Of a stretch of DNA of 16,794 nucleotides, positions 8,901-15,052 are shown piece by piece. Location: positions 1 through 16,794 of the forward strand of contig JAEYOX010000004.1 in NCBI GenBank assembly GCA_023411265.1, written 5' to 3'. Within the stretch, counting starts at the first letter, position 1. The number at the start of each line of letters is the position of its first letter. The position numbers were made by a program, and so were the translations under genes. The stretch is from Bacteroidota bacterium (GTDB lineage: Bacteria; Bacteroidota; Bacteroidia; Flavobacteriales; Weeksellaceae). A model generated the notes under the pieces. The model was not told where the DNA came from. It did no database searches and worked only from the letters and a program-made list of their open reading frames with translations.

Positions 8901-9012
8901 TAAGAGAGTATCTACCGGTACCTATTGGTATCATATTTCCTGGAATGAACCAGATGCAGCCCAGACTCCTGTAAAACACACAGGATGGGTAGTGGTGAAA
9001 AATATTGAATAA
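5902..9012 (+). CDS. Large secreted surface protein: IgGFc-binding-like N-terminus and T9SS type B sorting domain (paralog 2)
   Basis: 1036 residues from the ATG at 5902. An in-frame TTG at 5875 adds nine residues but sits on the predicted transcription start, so it was rejected. Residues 1-20 are a signal peptide (MKKLLLFLMTF..., cleavage near LQA/Q). Residues about 21-478 are the IgGFc-binding-like region (DTEHWIAPYYA, MATEDNTTVTV, LNKGQSVLF, GAKIVADKPVNVTNG, GGYFAGFSS). An Ig-like YQWFLNGNPIPGA segment is near 493, then a beta segment with ITYTPNVGYLGPDTFTYEF. Two consecutive A-type modules (about 635-715 and 722-807) follow; it lacks the CDxDxDG B and C modules of its neighbours. A SYLWSTG segment, PYQYSLDGITW (about 899) and a C-terminal sorting domain (about 944-1036: NAITPNGDGVNDVLDYS, IYDRYGNRVH, STGTYWYHI, GWVVVKN) complete it. 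Binding partner unknown; T9SS export inferred. Confidence 0.9.
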   Translation: MKKLLLFLMTFVLFSAGLQAQRDTEHWIAPYYANTTGYNHGLYFSTDSTVPITVEIYHNNAVVHTINNLTKGNPQVWQLTTALANQYLYSNTPAEALTVINKGLYIKAQNDIPFFVSLRMYQSAHSEFLTSKGKAGIGTEFYAAPAPLTYTSTSMNFTTGIMATEDNTTVTVDGYDPGVRFTNGPTTSPPSYTFVLNKGQSVLFSGQANHAPNREGFIGAKIVADKPVNVTNGNANGMFGTSNTTSGSDLIMDQSVPKSKLGKTFAMVRSLTYLGDPNNMEGGLIVATEDNTQIFLNDGVAAVATINAGEHYRILSNHYVNQGGSGHYNMYISTTKDVYLYQLLGTGQSTAGSNTAGYNYIPPLSCYLPRSIDEIGNIHQMPGMTGNADLKLNIITEAGAVVTVTSNNNPIIPQGPYAVSGSPTWVTYEVPGITGNLAITSTKAVTAGINGGWSTGGWGGYFAGFSSRPIIEKQTGECIPGVVIGVEDIYETYQWFLNGNPIPGANTHSLTPTEPGVYTLTVSITGCDPVTTEPFNIFPCYTNTTITGNVCGSKTYQVEFTNSTQTLDPASITITIPPANGTAMIDTATNTITYTPNVGYLGPDTFTYEFNSDIPIFFDKEIVKVDVNVVLLETYEDTLTACPYNGVATYDLTTVDVTAFATNPTYQFYPTLTDAENQTNEIAYPNAYVSASGSVFVRVTTPEGCFEFAKVNLLFYDQPVVNDAVLSSCFIPANPTTAEFDLTTANVGAIAGAPVKYYPSLADAENNTNEIQNPFVYVSPTSAAYVRVFTENGCYSIAKISLNVIQPNYSTVLVDKVICIEGRTTLDAGPGFQSYLWSTGATTQEITGVGVGEYWVTLFSEGCPTIQKVTVHKAPEVVISNIEINNNTVTLTVLGGEQPYQYSLDGITWQDSNIFTELPRGQNIFYVKDSFNCTPVMVEVTVPNLVNAITPNGDGVNDVLDYSALRYKENLTLSIYDRYGNRVHVADKNNNYMWDGRFGNKRVSTGTYWYHISWNEPDAAQTPVKHTGWVVVKNIE

Positions 9013-9033
9013 TATTTAAAAGTATATAAACTG

Positions 9034-9060
9034 AAGCACGGCAAATTGCCGTGCTTTTTT
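9034..9060 (+). terminator. Intrinsic terminator after paralog 2
   Basis: AAGCACGGCAA (9034-9044) pairs with TTGCCGTGCTT (9046-9056) around a central A; sterically this is about a 9-bp stem with a small AAATT loop. It runs straight into a T-run ending at 9060. It insulates paralog 2 from paralog 3. Confidence 0.93.
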
Positions 9061-9072
9061 ATTGAGAAAATC

Positions 9073-9102
9073 TTAAATTTTATTAAATTATTTTTAACTT
9101 TG
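9073..9102 (+). promoter_or_regulatory. Bacteroidetes-type promoter of the third surface-protein gene
   Basis: The -7 element TAACTTTG (9095-9102) fits TAnnTTTG. TTA at 9073-9075 is a one-base variant of the -33 TTG, at the optimal 19-base spacing. Predicted transcription start is near 9108, about 15 bases before the ATG at 9123. It lies just after the terminator of paralog 2. Confidence 0.68.
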
Positions 9103-9122
9103 TAAGTCATTCATTCTCAATT

Positions 9123-12100
9123 ATGAAAAAACTTTTATCTTTTTTACTATTTCTGCTTTTATATAATGGCCTTCTGGCGCAACTGGACAGAGAGCACTGG
9201 TTTGCACCAATGGTTGACAGAACGGGAAATCCGAATCACTATCAAAAACTTTACCTTTCTACCAACCGGACGACTCCGTTCCCTGTGAGTATTTATAACA
9301 ATAATACACTTATCGGAACAGTAACCATTAGCAAAGGTAATCCGCAAAAATTTGATGTTCCGCGCCAGCATATCATAACCACACTACAGAGTGACCTTTT
9401 TACGCCCATCACGAAAGGGCTTTATGTTCAGGCAGAGTTTCCTTTTTATGCCAATCTTCGATTTTCAGTTTTTAATCATGCAGAAATTGTTACTTCCAAA
9501 GGAATTGCCTCCACGGGAACTCATTTTTATACCGCTGTTGCTCCTATCACGGTGCAGAATCCCATTCTCAATTTTATGACCAGCATTCTCGCAACGGAAG
9601 ATAATACTACAGTCACTGTTTCAGATTATGCTCCGGGAATACAGTTTTCCAACGGTACCACAGGAGCCACGAGTCCCACCTTGACTTTTGTACTGAATAA
9701 AGGACAGTCTTATATTATTGAAGGTTCCGGAGCAGTGGGAGCCAACAGCACCGGATTTATTGGCAGTAAAATTATTTCGGATAAACCGGTGAATGTGACT
9801 AGCGGGAATTTTAACGGACAATATGCAGGCTCCATCCCTACAAGTTCTGATATCCTGATGGATCAGGCTGTGCCGGTCAGCAGGTTGGGAAATACTTTCG
9901 CGCTGGTCAAAGGAAACGGAAGTATTGGAAATAATATGGAAGGAGCCCTAGTTATCGCTACCCAAAACAATACCCAGATATTTCTGAATAATGAAGGATT
10001 GGTAGCCACAATAAACGAAGGTGAATATTATCTGGTTCCCGAATCTAAATATATTCTTCAGGGAAATAACCATTATAATTTATATATTTCGACTTCTCAA
10101 AATGCATATGTGTATCAGCTTCTGGCCGGATTTGATGATACCGGCGTGTCAGTTGCTACCGGTGGATTTAATTTTATTCCGGCTCTGAACTGCTATCTTC
10201 CTAAGCAAATAGATGAACTAGGTTTTATTAATGAAAATCAGGTTCATTCAAACGCTAATCCCGGGGGTGTTTTGAATATTCCTACCAAACTCAACCTGAT
10301 TACTGAAGTCGGTGCTGTCGTTACGATTAACGGAGTCCCGCCTCCAGCAGGAACTGGCCCTTTTCCTATGTCAGGAACCACAAATTGGGTAACGTATGGA
10401 GTTCCGAACGTTACCGGTCATATCACCGTCAATTCCAGCAAAGCCATCACTGCAGGAATAAATGCCGGTACCGATGCCGTGGGATACGGTGGTTTCTTTG
10501 CGGGATTTCCAACGCAGCCAGTCATTATCGCCACCGGAAGCTGTATTCCCGGAATTACGCTTACGGTAGATCCTATTATCTATGACAGTTATCAGTGGTA
10601 CCTTAATGGAATATTAATTCCCGGTGCTACGAATCCTTCTTTTACGCCTACTATGCCCGGATTTTATACCACTTCCGTTACGATGGGAAGTTGTGCACCA
10701 TTGGTCACCGAGTCTCATAAAGTGGAAAAATGTATGGTGAATTCTTCTGTACAATATACCATTTGTACAACTCACGAAATTACGCCCACTTTTTCATCAC
10801 TGAGTATTCCGCAGGCTATTGATATTTCCACCATTGCAATTATTTCACCACCAACATTGGGTACCGTTACGATAAATCCCACAACCGGACAAATTGTATA
10901 TACTGCCAACGCGCAAGCCGTAGGTACAGATACATTTACTTATACATTCTGTGGGAATCATCCGGATTTTCCCGAATGTGAGACAGTTACGGTTACACTT
11001 CATATTGCTCAGGTTCTGGTGAACAATGCAACAGTTAAAGGTTGTGAAACCCAAGGTCAGGGAACTTTTAATCTTACTTCTGCCAACGTAACCACCAATT
11101 CACCTGTTACCGTTACGTATTATCCAACGCTTGCTGATGCACAAAATGAAAATCCCGCGGCACTCATTACCAATACTACAGCGTATGTCGCTGCGCCGGG
11201 AGTAGTTTTTGCGGTTGTGACATCGTCGGAAGGCTGTAAAAATATTGCGCAAATTACTTTAGAATTATTTCCCTTAGCGGTAGTTTCCGATTTCACAGGA
11301 AGTTTTTGTGATGATGATTTGGATGGAAACATCAATGTAGATCTTTCCGCCATCACTCCCCAAATATTGCCGAATTCCACCTATTTTACGGTGAGATATT
11401 ATGCCAGTTCTGCAGATGCCAACGCGGGTAATGCCAATGTTTTACCATTGCAATGGAGCTATACTTCCGACACTGTTATCTATATTCGTGTAGATTCTCC
11501 GGATGGTTGCCCTCCAGTTGTGAAACCCCTTAATTTCCTTGCAGGAACGAAAGTTCTATTGCTTTCAGACAATATTAATCAGAGCGTGTGCGATGATGAT
11601 CTGGATGGAATAAAACAGGTAAACCTGTCTACATTTTTGTCTCATTTTACTACAGATCCTTTGGTTACCGCTTCTTATTACGCATCTCAGTCGGATGCAG
11701 AGCAGGGAGTCAACCCGATTTCCTCAATAGTAACGGTGAATGTTCTTGAAACATTTTATATCCGTTTTGAAAGACCGAGCTTTTGCCCAATAATCGGTAT
11801 CATATCTGTTTATATTAAAGTTCCTAAGGCCTCTGACACTCTTGTGGATCAGGAAGTTTGTCCGGATACAAAAGCACTTCTGAATGCCGGGGATAATTTT
11901 GAAAGTTATCTCTGGAGCACCGGAGAAACGACGCAAACCATCCTCGCAGGAGCCGGAACTTATTGGGTCGATATTACTTTTGACGGCTGCGTTTACAGAC
12001 AATCGGTTACCGTATCAGAGTTGGAAGTTCCAGTGATTACCGGCTTAGATATTCAGAAAGGAAATGTGACGGTGACGGTTTCGGGCGGATATCCCCCGTA

Positions 12101-12512
12101 TGAATACTCTATTGATGGTTTCCAATGGCAAACTTCCAATGTTTTTATGGGGCTTCCAAGAGGGGAATATACGATGTACGTTCGGGATTCCAGCAGATGT
12201 GGAGTTATCACCATGGATTTTTCAATTATCAATCTCATTAATGCCATTACGCCCAATGAGGACGGCCTGAATGAAACGATAGATTATTCCACCCTGATGT
12301 CTAAACCGGATCTTGTTTTTAAAATTTATGACCGCTACGGAAAAGAAGTTTTTGTGGGAACTCCTGCCAATAGATACACATGGGATGGTTTCTTTCAGGG
12401 TAGGCGCGTTCCTACTGCCACGTATTGGTATGTGCTGCAATGGCGGGAATTAGGCTCCACCACGGTCACCAAATACACCAGTTTCCTTATGGTGAAAAAC
12501 GTATCCAAATAA
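9123..12512 (+). CDS. Large secreted surface protein: IgGFc-binding-like N-terminus and T9SS type B sorting domain (paralog 3)
   Basis: 1129 residues. Signal peptide 1-19 (MKKLLSFLLFLLLYNG..., cleavage LLA/Q). The IgGFc-binding-like region spans about 20-472 (DREHWFAPM, LATEDNTTVTV, LNKGQSYIIEG, GSKIISDKPVNVTSGNF, GGFFAGF). An Ig-like YQWYLNGILIPGA lies near 490, and a cadherin-like segment with IVYTANAQAVGTDTFTYTF at about 573-630. One A-B-C module set follows: A about 636-716, B about 723-808 starting FCDDDLDGNINVDL, C about 819-901 starting VCDDDLDGIKQVNL. A SYLWSTG segment, PYEYSIDGFQW (about 990) and a C-terminal sorting domain (about 1037-1129: NAITPNEDGLNETIDYS, IYDRYGKEVF, WDGFFQGRRVPTATYWYVL, MVKN) close the protein. 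Its layout matches paralog 1 minus one 268-residue unit. Own promoter upstream. Surface exposure and binding are inferred from the domains. Confidence 0.9.
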   Translation: MKKLLSFLLFLLLYNGLLAQLDREHWFAPMVDRTGNPNHYQKLYLSTNRTTPFPVSIYNNNTLIGTVTISKGNPQKFDVPRQHIITTLQSDLFTPITKGLYVQAEFPFYANLRFSVFNHAEIVTSKGIASTGTHFYTAVAPITVQNPILNFMTSILATEDNTTVTVSDYAPGIQFSNGTTGATSPTLTFVLNKGQSYIIEGSGAVGANSTGFIGSKIISDKPVNVTSGNFNGQYAGSIPTSSDILMDQAVPVSRLGNTFALVKGNGSIGNNMEGALVIATQNNTQIFLNNEGLVATINEGEYYLVPESKYILQGNNHYNLYISTSQNAYVYQLLAGFDDTGVSVATGGFNFIPALNCYLPKQIDELGFINENQVHSNANPGGVLNIPTKLNLITEVGAVVTINGVPPPAGTGPFPMSGTTNWVTYGVPNVTGHITVNSSKAITAGINAGTDAVGYGGFFAGFPTQPVIIATGSCIPGITLTVDPIIYDSYQWYLNGILIPGATNPSFTPTMPGFYTTSVTMGSCAPLVTESHKVEKCMVNSSVQYTICTTHEITPTFSSLSIPQAIDISTIAIISPPTLGTVTINPTTGQIVYTANAQAVGTDTFTYTFCGNHPDFPECETVTVTLHIAQVLVNNATVKGCETQGQGTFNLTSANVTTNSPVTVTYYPTLADAQNENPAALITNTTAYVAAPGVVFAVVTSSEGCKNIAQITLELFPLAVVSDFTGSFCDDDLDGNINVDLSAITPQILPNSTYFTVRYYASSADANAGNANVLPLQWSYTSDTVIYIRVDSPDGCPPVVKPLNFLAGTKVLLLSDNINQSVCDDDLDGIKQVNLSTFLSHFTTDPLVTASYYASQSDAEQGVNPISSIVTVNVLETFYIRFERPSFCPIIGIISVYIKVPKASDTLVDQEVCPDTKALLNAGDNFESYLWSTGETTQTILAGAGTYWVDITFDGCVYRQSVTVSELEVPVITGLDIQKGNVTVTVSGGYPPYEYSIDGFQWQTSNVFMGLPRGEYTMYVRDSSRCGVITMDFSIINLINAITPNEDGLNETIDYSTLMSKPDLVFKIYDRYGKEVFVGTPANRYTWDGFFQGRRVPTATYWYVLQWRELGSTTVTKYTSFLMVKNVSK

Positions 12513-12579
12513 TATAAGAAGGAATCAGCCAGATTAATTCAAGCTTTTTCTTGTTGAATAATGGGTTGCGGATAATAAT

Positions 12580-12614
12580 TAACATTGCCAAAGTTTCAAA
12601 CTTTGGCAATGTTA
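12580..12614. repeat. Near-perfect palindrome, 17-bp arms with a single central base
   Basis: TAACATTGCCAAAGTTT (12580-12596), one C, then AAACTTTGGCAATGTTA (12598-12614): every base pairs. No T-run follows on either strand, so it is not a standard intrinsic terminator. It sits 68 bases after paralog 3 in the convergent intergenic region. Palindromes containing the core CTTTGGCAA are, as I recall, dispersed in flavobacterial genomes; this was not checked. Confidence 0.9.
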
Positions 12615-12634
12615 TAAAATGACAATGCTAATAT

Positions 12635-12666
12635 GCTCTGAGTCCCCCAAAGATGAGTCTCGGAGC
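12635..12666. repeat. Secondary hairpin in convergent intergenic region
   Basis: GCTCTGAG (12635-12642) pairs with CTCGGAGC (12659-12666) through eight pairs including one G-U wobble, around a 16-base loop with a CCCCC run. It is 20 bases beyond the large palindrome. No T-run follows, so it may be part of the same dispersed repeat rather than a terminator. Confidence 0.5.
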
Positions 12667-12726
12667 GTTAATTTTCCAGAGGTCAGGAATTAAAGAATAG
12701 TCATCTTGATTTTTTTGAGAACGAAA

Positions 12727-12767
12727 TAAAAAAAGCAGCGGGGATAATTTCACTGCCTTGTTTTTTT
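12727..12767. terminator. Bidirectional intrinsic terminator between convergent genes
   Basis: AAAGCAGCG (12732-12740) pairs with CACTGCCTT (12751-12759), including G-U wobbles, around a 10-base loop. On the plus strand a T-run (12761-12767) follows one base later. On the minus strand the A-run at 12727-12734 gives the T-run. It can therefore end transcription both from paralog 3 and from the minus-strand folA/TPR genes. Confidence 0.75.
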
Positions 12768-12794
12768 GGTAAAATTTAAGAGAGATTCTTTTTC

Positions 12795-13364
12795 TTAGAA
12801 AAACTTTCCGCGCTGTCTCATGTGCGGATTGTGCATGTGCTTTTGCATGGAAGGCATTTTCAACTGTTCTTTCATCATTTTAATCTGATCCGTCATGATG
12901 CCCGCCGAATCCAATTTTCTGGCCTCTTCCAGTAGTTTTTGCCCTTCTTGTTTTCTTCCTTTTGAAATAGCTGAAGCAGCGAGATTCAGGGTTGCCATCG
13001 CTCTGTCCTGTTTCATGTTCAGTCCGTATTCCAATGCTTTTTTCATGTACGGCTCCACTTTTCCGGGATTATCCTGAGCGAGGGTAAGGCCGGAGATGTA
13101 ATGAAAATAACCATATTGTGACCGGTGTAATGCCGTTTGATAATTCTGGATTTTGGAAAGCCATTGCACAGCTTTAGCCATATTTTGTTTTCTGATTTGC
13201 CAGAAAGCCAGCAGTATAAATTCATTTTTGAAAAAAAGAAATATAGGAAAAGCGGAAAGCAGAAAAACAACGATCCCCCAACCCAGATTCCGGGTAAAAA
13301 ACATCATGTAAATTCCAAGGCCTATTAGCAGAGCAGCAATAACCAGTTTTATATACTTATTCAT
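12795..13364 (-). CDS. Small membrane protein with TPR-like helices and Met/His-rich tail
   Basis: 189 residues, function unknown. The N-terminal quarter has two hydrophobic helices (about 5-23 and 28-45; GWGIVVFLLSAFPIFLFF), predicting a membrane anchor. The rest is helical and resembles tetratricopeptide repeats: FWQIRKQNMAKAVQWLSKIQ, YFHYISGLTLAQDNPGKVEPYMKKALEYGL, and ATLNLAASAISKGRKQEGQKLLEEARKL. The last 30 residues carry many Met and His residues (MKMPSMQKHMHNPHMRQ-like tail), a possible metal-binding or unstructured end. It follows folA on the same strand after 78 bases, which contain a possible separate promoter. I recall similar two-helix plus TPR proteins in flavobacteria, but no pathway can be assigned. 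Confidence 0.8.
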   Translation of the reverse strand: MNKYIKLVIAALLIGLGIYMMFFTRNLGWGIVVFLLSAFPIFLFFKNEFILLAFWQIRKQNMAKAVQWLSKIQNYQTALHRSQYGYFHYISGLTLAQDNPGKVEPYMKKALEYGLNMKQDRAMATLNLAASAISKGRKQEGQKLLEEARKLDSAGIMTDQIKMMKEQLKMPSMQKHMHNPHMRQRGKFF

Positions 13365-13384
13365 CAGTTAAAATTTAAGAAGTG

Positions 13385-13392
13385 CAAAGATA
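13385..13392 (-). promoter_or_regulatory. Possible -7 element for the TPR-like membrane protein gene
   Basis: Read on the minus strand this is TATCTTTG, an exact TAnnTTTG match, 20 bases before the ATG. No TTG is present at -33, so the promoter is weak or needs an activator; the gene may instead be read through from folA. Confidence 0.4.
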
Positions 13393-13442
13393 AGAATTTT
13401 GAGACGGACAGTGCGGATGCTGAGTTATCGATTTTCATTCTG

Positions 13443-13928
13443 TTATCTTCTTTCATATGTTTGAAAATACATGTTGTAGGTATTCTGTTGATCTTTTTGC
13501 ACAAACTCTTCCTGCGTTTTTTTCCAGATCTTCTCATCAATATAAGGAAAGAAAGTATCTGCCTCGAAATGCGCATCAATGAGCGTTACTTCAATTTTGT
13601 CTAAGATTTCCATGGTATTTTTAAAAATTTCAGAACCACCGATGATGAAGATCTCTTCATCAATTTTTTTTGCAAATTTCACTGCTTCTTTAATACTTCC
13701 TACAATGAGAATTCCTTCCTGAAACCAATCTGTTCTTCGGCTTACCACAATATTGGTGCGGTTCGGCAAAGGTTTTCCGATACTTTCGTACGTTTTTCTG
13801 CCCATGATAATGGGGTGTTTTTCAGTAATATTTTTAAAACGTTTAAGATCTTTGGGCAGATGCCAGATCAGTTGGTTTTGATATCCAATTTCATTTCCCA
13901 GTCCCATGGCCACTACAGCTGTTGTCAT
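13443..13928 (-). CDS. folA: Dihydrofolate reductase
   Basis: Reduces 7,8-dihydrofolate to tetrahydrofolate with NADPH in the cytoplasm, supplying one-carbon carriers for thymidylate, purine and Met synthesis. 161 residues, close to the E. coli enzyme in length and numbering. Visible key features are Trp22, the catalytic acid Asp27 within LIWHLPKDLKRFK, the NADPH/substrate motif GRKTYESIGKPLPNR at 43-57 (with Arg44, Thr46, Ser49, Leu54, Arg57), VVSRR at 61-65, and IIGGSEIF at 95-102. All catalytic positions are intact. It is first in a minus-strand pair with the TPR-like membrane protein and is divergent from the lemA operon. The thymidylate synthase gene that often accompanies folA is not in the window. 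Confidence 0.97.
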   Translation of the reverse strand: MTTAVVAMGLGNEIGYQNQLIWHLPKDLKRFKNITEKHPIIMGRKTYESIGKPLPNRTNIVVSRRTDWFQEGILIVGSIKEAVKFAKKIDEEIFIIGGSEIFKNTMEILDKIEVTLIDAHFEADTFFPYIDEKIWKKTQEEFVQKDQQNTYNMYFQTYERR

Positions 13929-13944
13929 TTTTATGTATTTTCTA

Positions 13945-13952
13945 CAAAATTA
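13945..13952 (-). promoter_or_regulatory. Possible -7 element for folA
   Basis: The minus-strand reading is TAATTTTG, an exact TAnnTTTG match, 16 bases before the folA start. The -33 position (about 13972-13974) lacks TTG and coincides with the end of the opposing lemA -7 element. Confidence 0.4.
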
Positions 13953-13964
13953 GCACATAATTTG

Positions 13965-13972
13965 TATATTTG
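13965..13972 (+). promoter_or_regulatory. Possible -7 element for the lemA operon
   Basis: TATATTTG is an exact TAnnTTTG match, 36 bases before the lemA ATG, giving a leader of about 30 bases. The -33 position, near 13943-13945, is not TTG. It overlaps the folA promoter on the other strand almost completely. Confidence 0.48.
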
Positions 13973-14008
13973 ATCAGCTAATTTTCACAACATTTTATAA
14001 AATAAACT

Positions 14009-14617
14009 ATGAAAAACAAAGGTTGTTTAAGTGCAGGAACCCTCGGTATTGCACTTCTCGTTATTATTGGTTTGCTGCTCGTATGGGGAGTTCCCAAGTA
14101 TAATAATCTGGTAAAACAAGAGCAGAATGTGAACACCAAATGGAGTAATGTGGAAACGGTGTATCAAAAAAGAGCGAATCTGATTCCGAATCTGGAAAGA
14201 ACTGTGAAATCATACGCACAATTTGAGCAGGAGACATTAACCGGGGTGGTAGAAGCCCGGTCCAAAGCTACTTCTGTTAATATTGATCCTACCAATATGA
14301 CCGAACAGGACATGGCAAGGTTTCAGGCTGCACAGGGAGAACTCAGCGGAGCACTGAGCCGTTTGATGGCTGTAGTAGAACAGTATCCCAACCTGAAAGC
14401 AGATCAGCAGTACACGAATTTTCAACGAGAATATACGGCTATTGAAAACAGTATCCGCGCAGAAACGGTAACCTACAACGGAGCAGTTCAGGAATACAAT
14501 ACGAATATCAAATCGTTCCCGACGAATATCTTTGCTAATTTCACCAACTTTAAAGAAAAACCTTTATTCAAAGCAGCAGCTGGTGCAGAGAATGCACCGG
14601 AAGTTTTCACTGATTAA
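14009..14617 (+). CDS. LemA family membrane protein
   Basis: 202 residues, matching the usual 180-200 of the LemA family. A single N-terminal transmembrane helix (about 11-28, LGIALLVIIGLLLVWGV) is followed by the LemA signature YNNLVKQEQNVNTKWSNVE, YQKRANLIPNLERTVKSYAQFEQETL and VVEARSKA, then long helices (ALSRLMAVVEQYPNLKADQQY, QREYTAIENSI) ending in a short polar tail. The bulk is predicted to be a helical bundle outside the inner membrane. The biochemical role of LemA is not established. It leads a run of TPM-domain genes, with the next start 6 bases after its stop; LemA-TPM clusters are widespread in Bacteroidetes, which suggests a joint role at the envelope. Confidence 0.93.
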   Translation: MKNKGCLSAGTLGIALLVIIGLLLVWGVPKYNNLVKQEQNVNTKWSNVETVYQKRANLIPNLERTVKSYAQFEQETLTGVVEARSKATSVNIDPTNMTEQDMARFQAAQGELSGALSRLMAVVEQYPNLKADQQYTNFQREYTAIENSIRAETVTYNGAVQEYNTNIKSFPTNIFANFTNFKEKPLFKAAAGAENAPEVFTD

Positions 14618-14623
14618 AAAATC

Positions 14624-15052
14624 ATGAGTAATTTCCTAACCAACAGGCAAATGGCTTCTCTCGTGGAAGCCATTCAAACTGCCGAAAGCCATTCTTCGGG
14701 AGAAATCCGGGTTCATATTGATTCTTCTTCTGATGATGAAAATGCCAAAACAGCTTTTGAAGTTTTCAGAAGTTTGGGAATGCATCAAACCCATGAAAGA
14801 AATGCAGTGCTTTTTCATATTAATTTTGACAAAAGATATCTCACTATTGTGGGCGACGAAGGTATTCACAAGAAAGTGCATCAGCATTTCTGGGATCGGA
14901 TGCACGATGATATTACCTCAGAATTTGCCCGAGGAAATTATTTCGAAGCCCTGAAAGAAGCTATTCTGAAAACAGGATACGAACTGAAAAAACATTTTCC
15001 GGTAGAAGGAAACAACTCAAATGAACTCTCCAATGAGATCACTTTTTCATAA
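14624..15052 (+). CDS. TPM-domain protein, cytoplasmic form
   Basis: 142 residues, almost entirely one TPM domain (the family named for TLP18.3, Psb32 and MOLO-1). Supporting segments are the N-terminal VEAIQTAESHSSGEIRVHI, the core ERNAVLFHINFDKRYLTIVGDEGI, and the amphipathic helix stretch HFWDRMHDDITSEFARGNYFEALKEAI. There is no signal peptide and no hydrophobic helix, so a soluble cytoplasmic protein is predicted. The ATG is 6 bases after the lemA stop. Its 3' end overlaps the next TPM gene by 20-32 bases, implying translational coupling. A phosphatase activity reported for the plant relative should not be transferred without evidence. Confidence 0.9.
   Translation: MSNFLTNRQMASLVEAIQTAESHSSGEIRVHIDSSSDDENAKTAFEVFRSLGMHQTHERNAVLFHINFDKRYLTIVGDEGIHKKVHQHFWDRMHDDITSEFARGNYFEALKEAILKTGYELKKHFPVEGNNSNELSNEITFS

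Noticed and set aside
8407..8979. Minus-strand open frame of 190 codons opposite the sorting domain of paralog 2
   Set aside because: Antisense shadow of a conserved C-terminal domain; no independent signal.
12680..12720. T-run at 12709-12717 as a plus-strand terminator of paralog 3
   Set aside because: No stem lies directly before it; the hairpin at 12732-12759 with T-runs on both strands is the convincing terminator.
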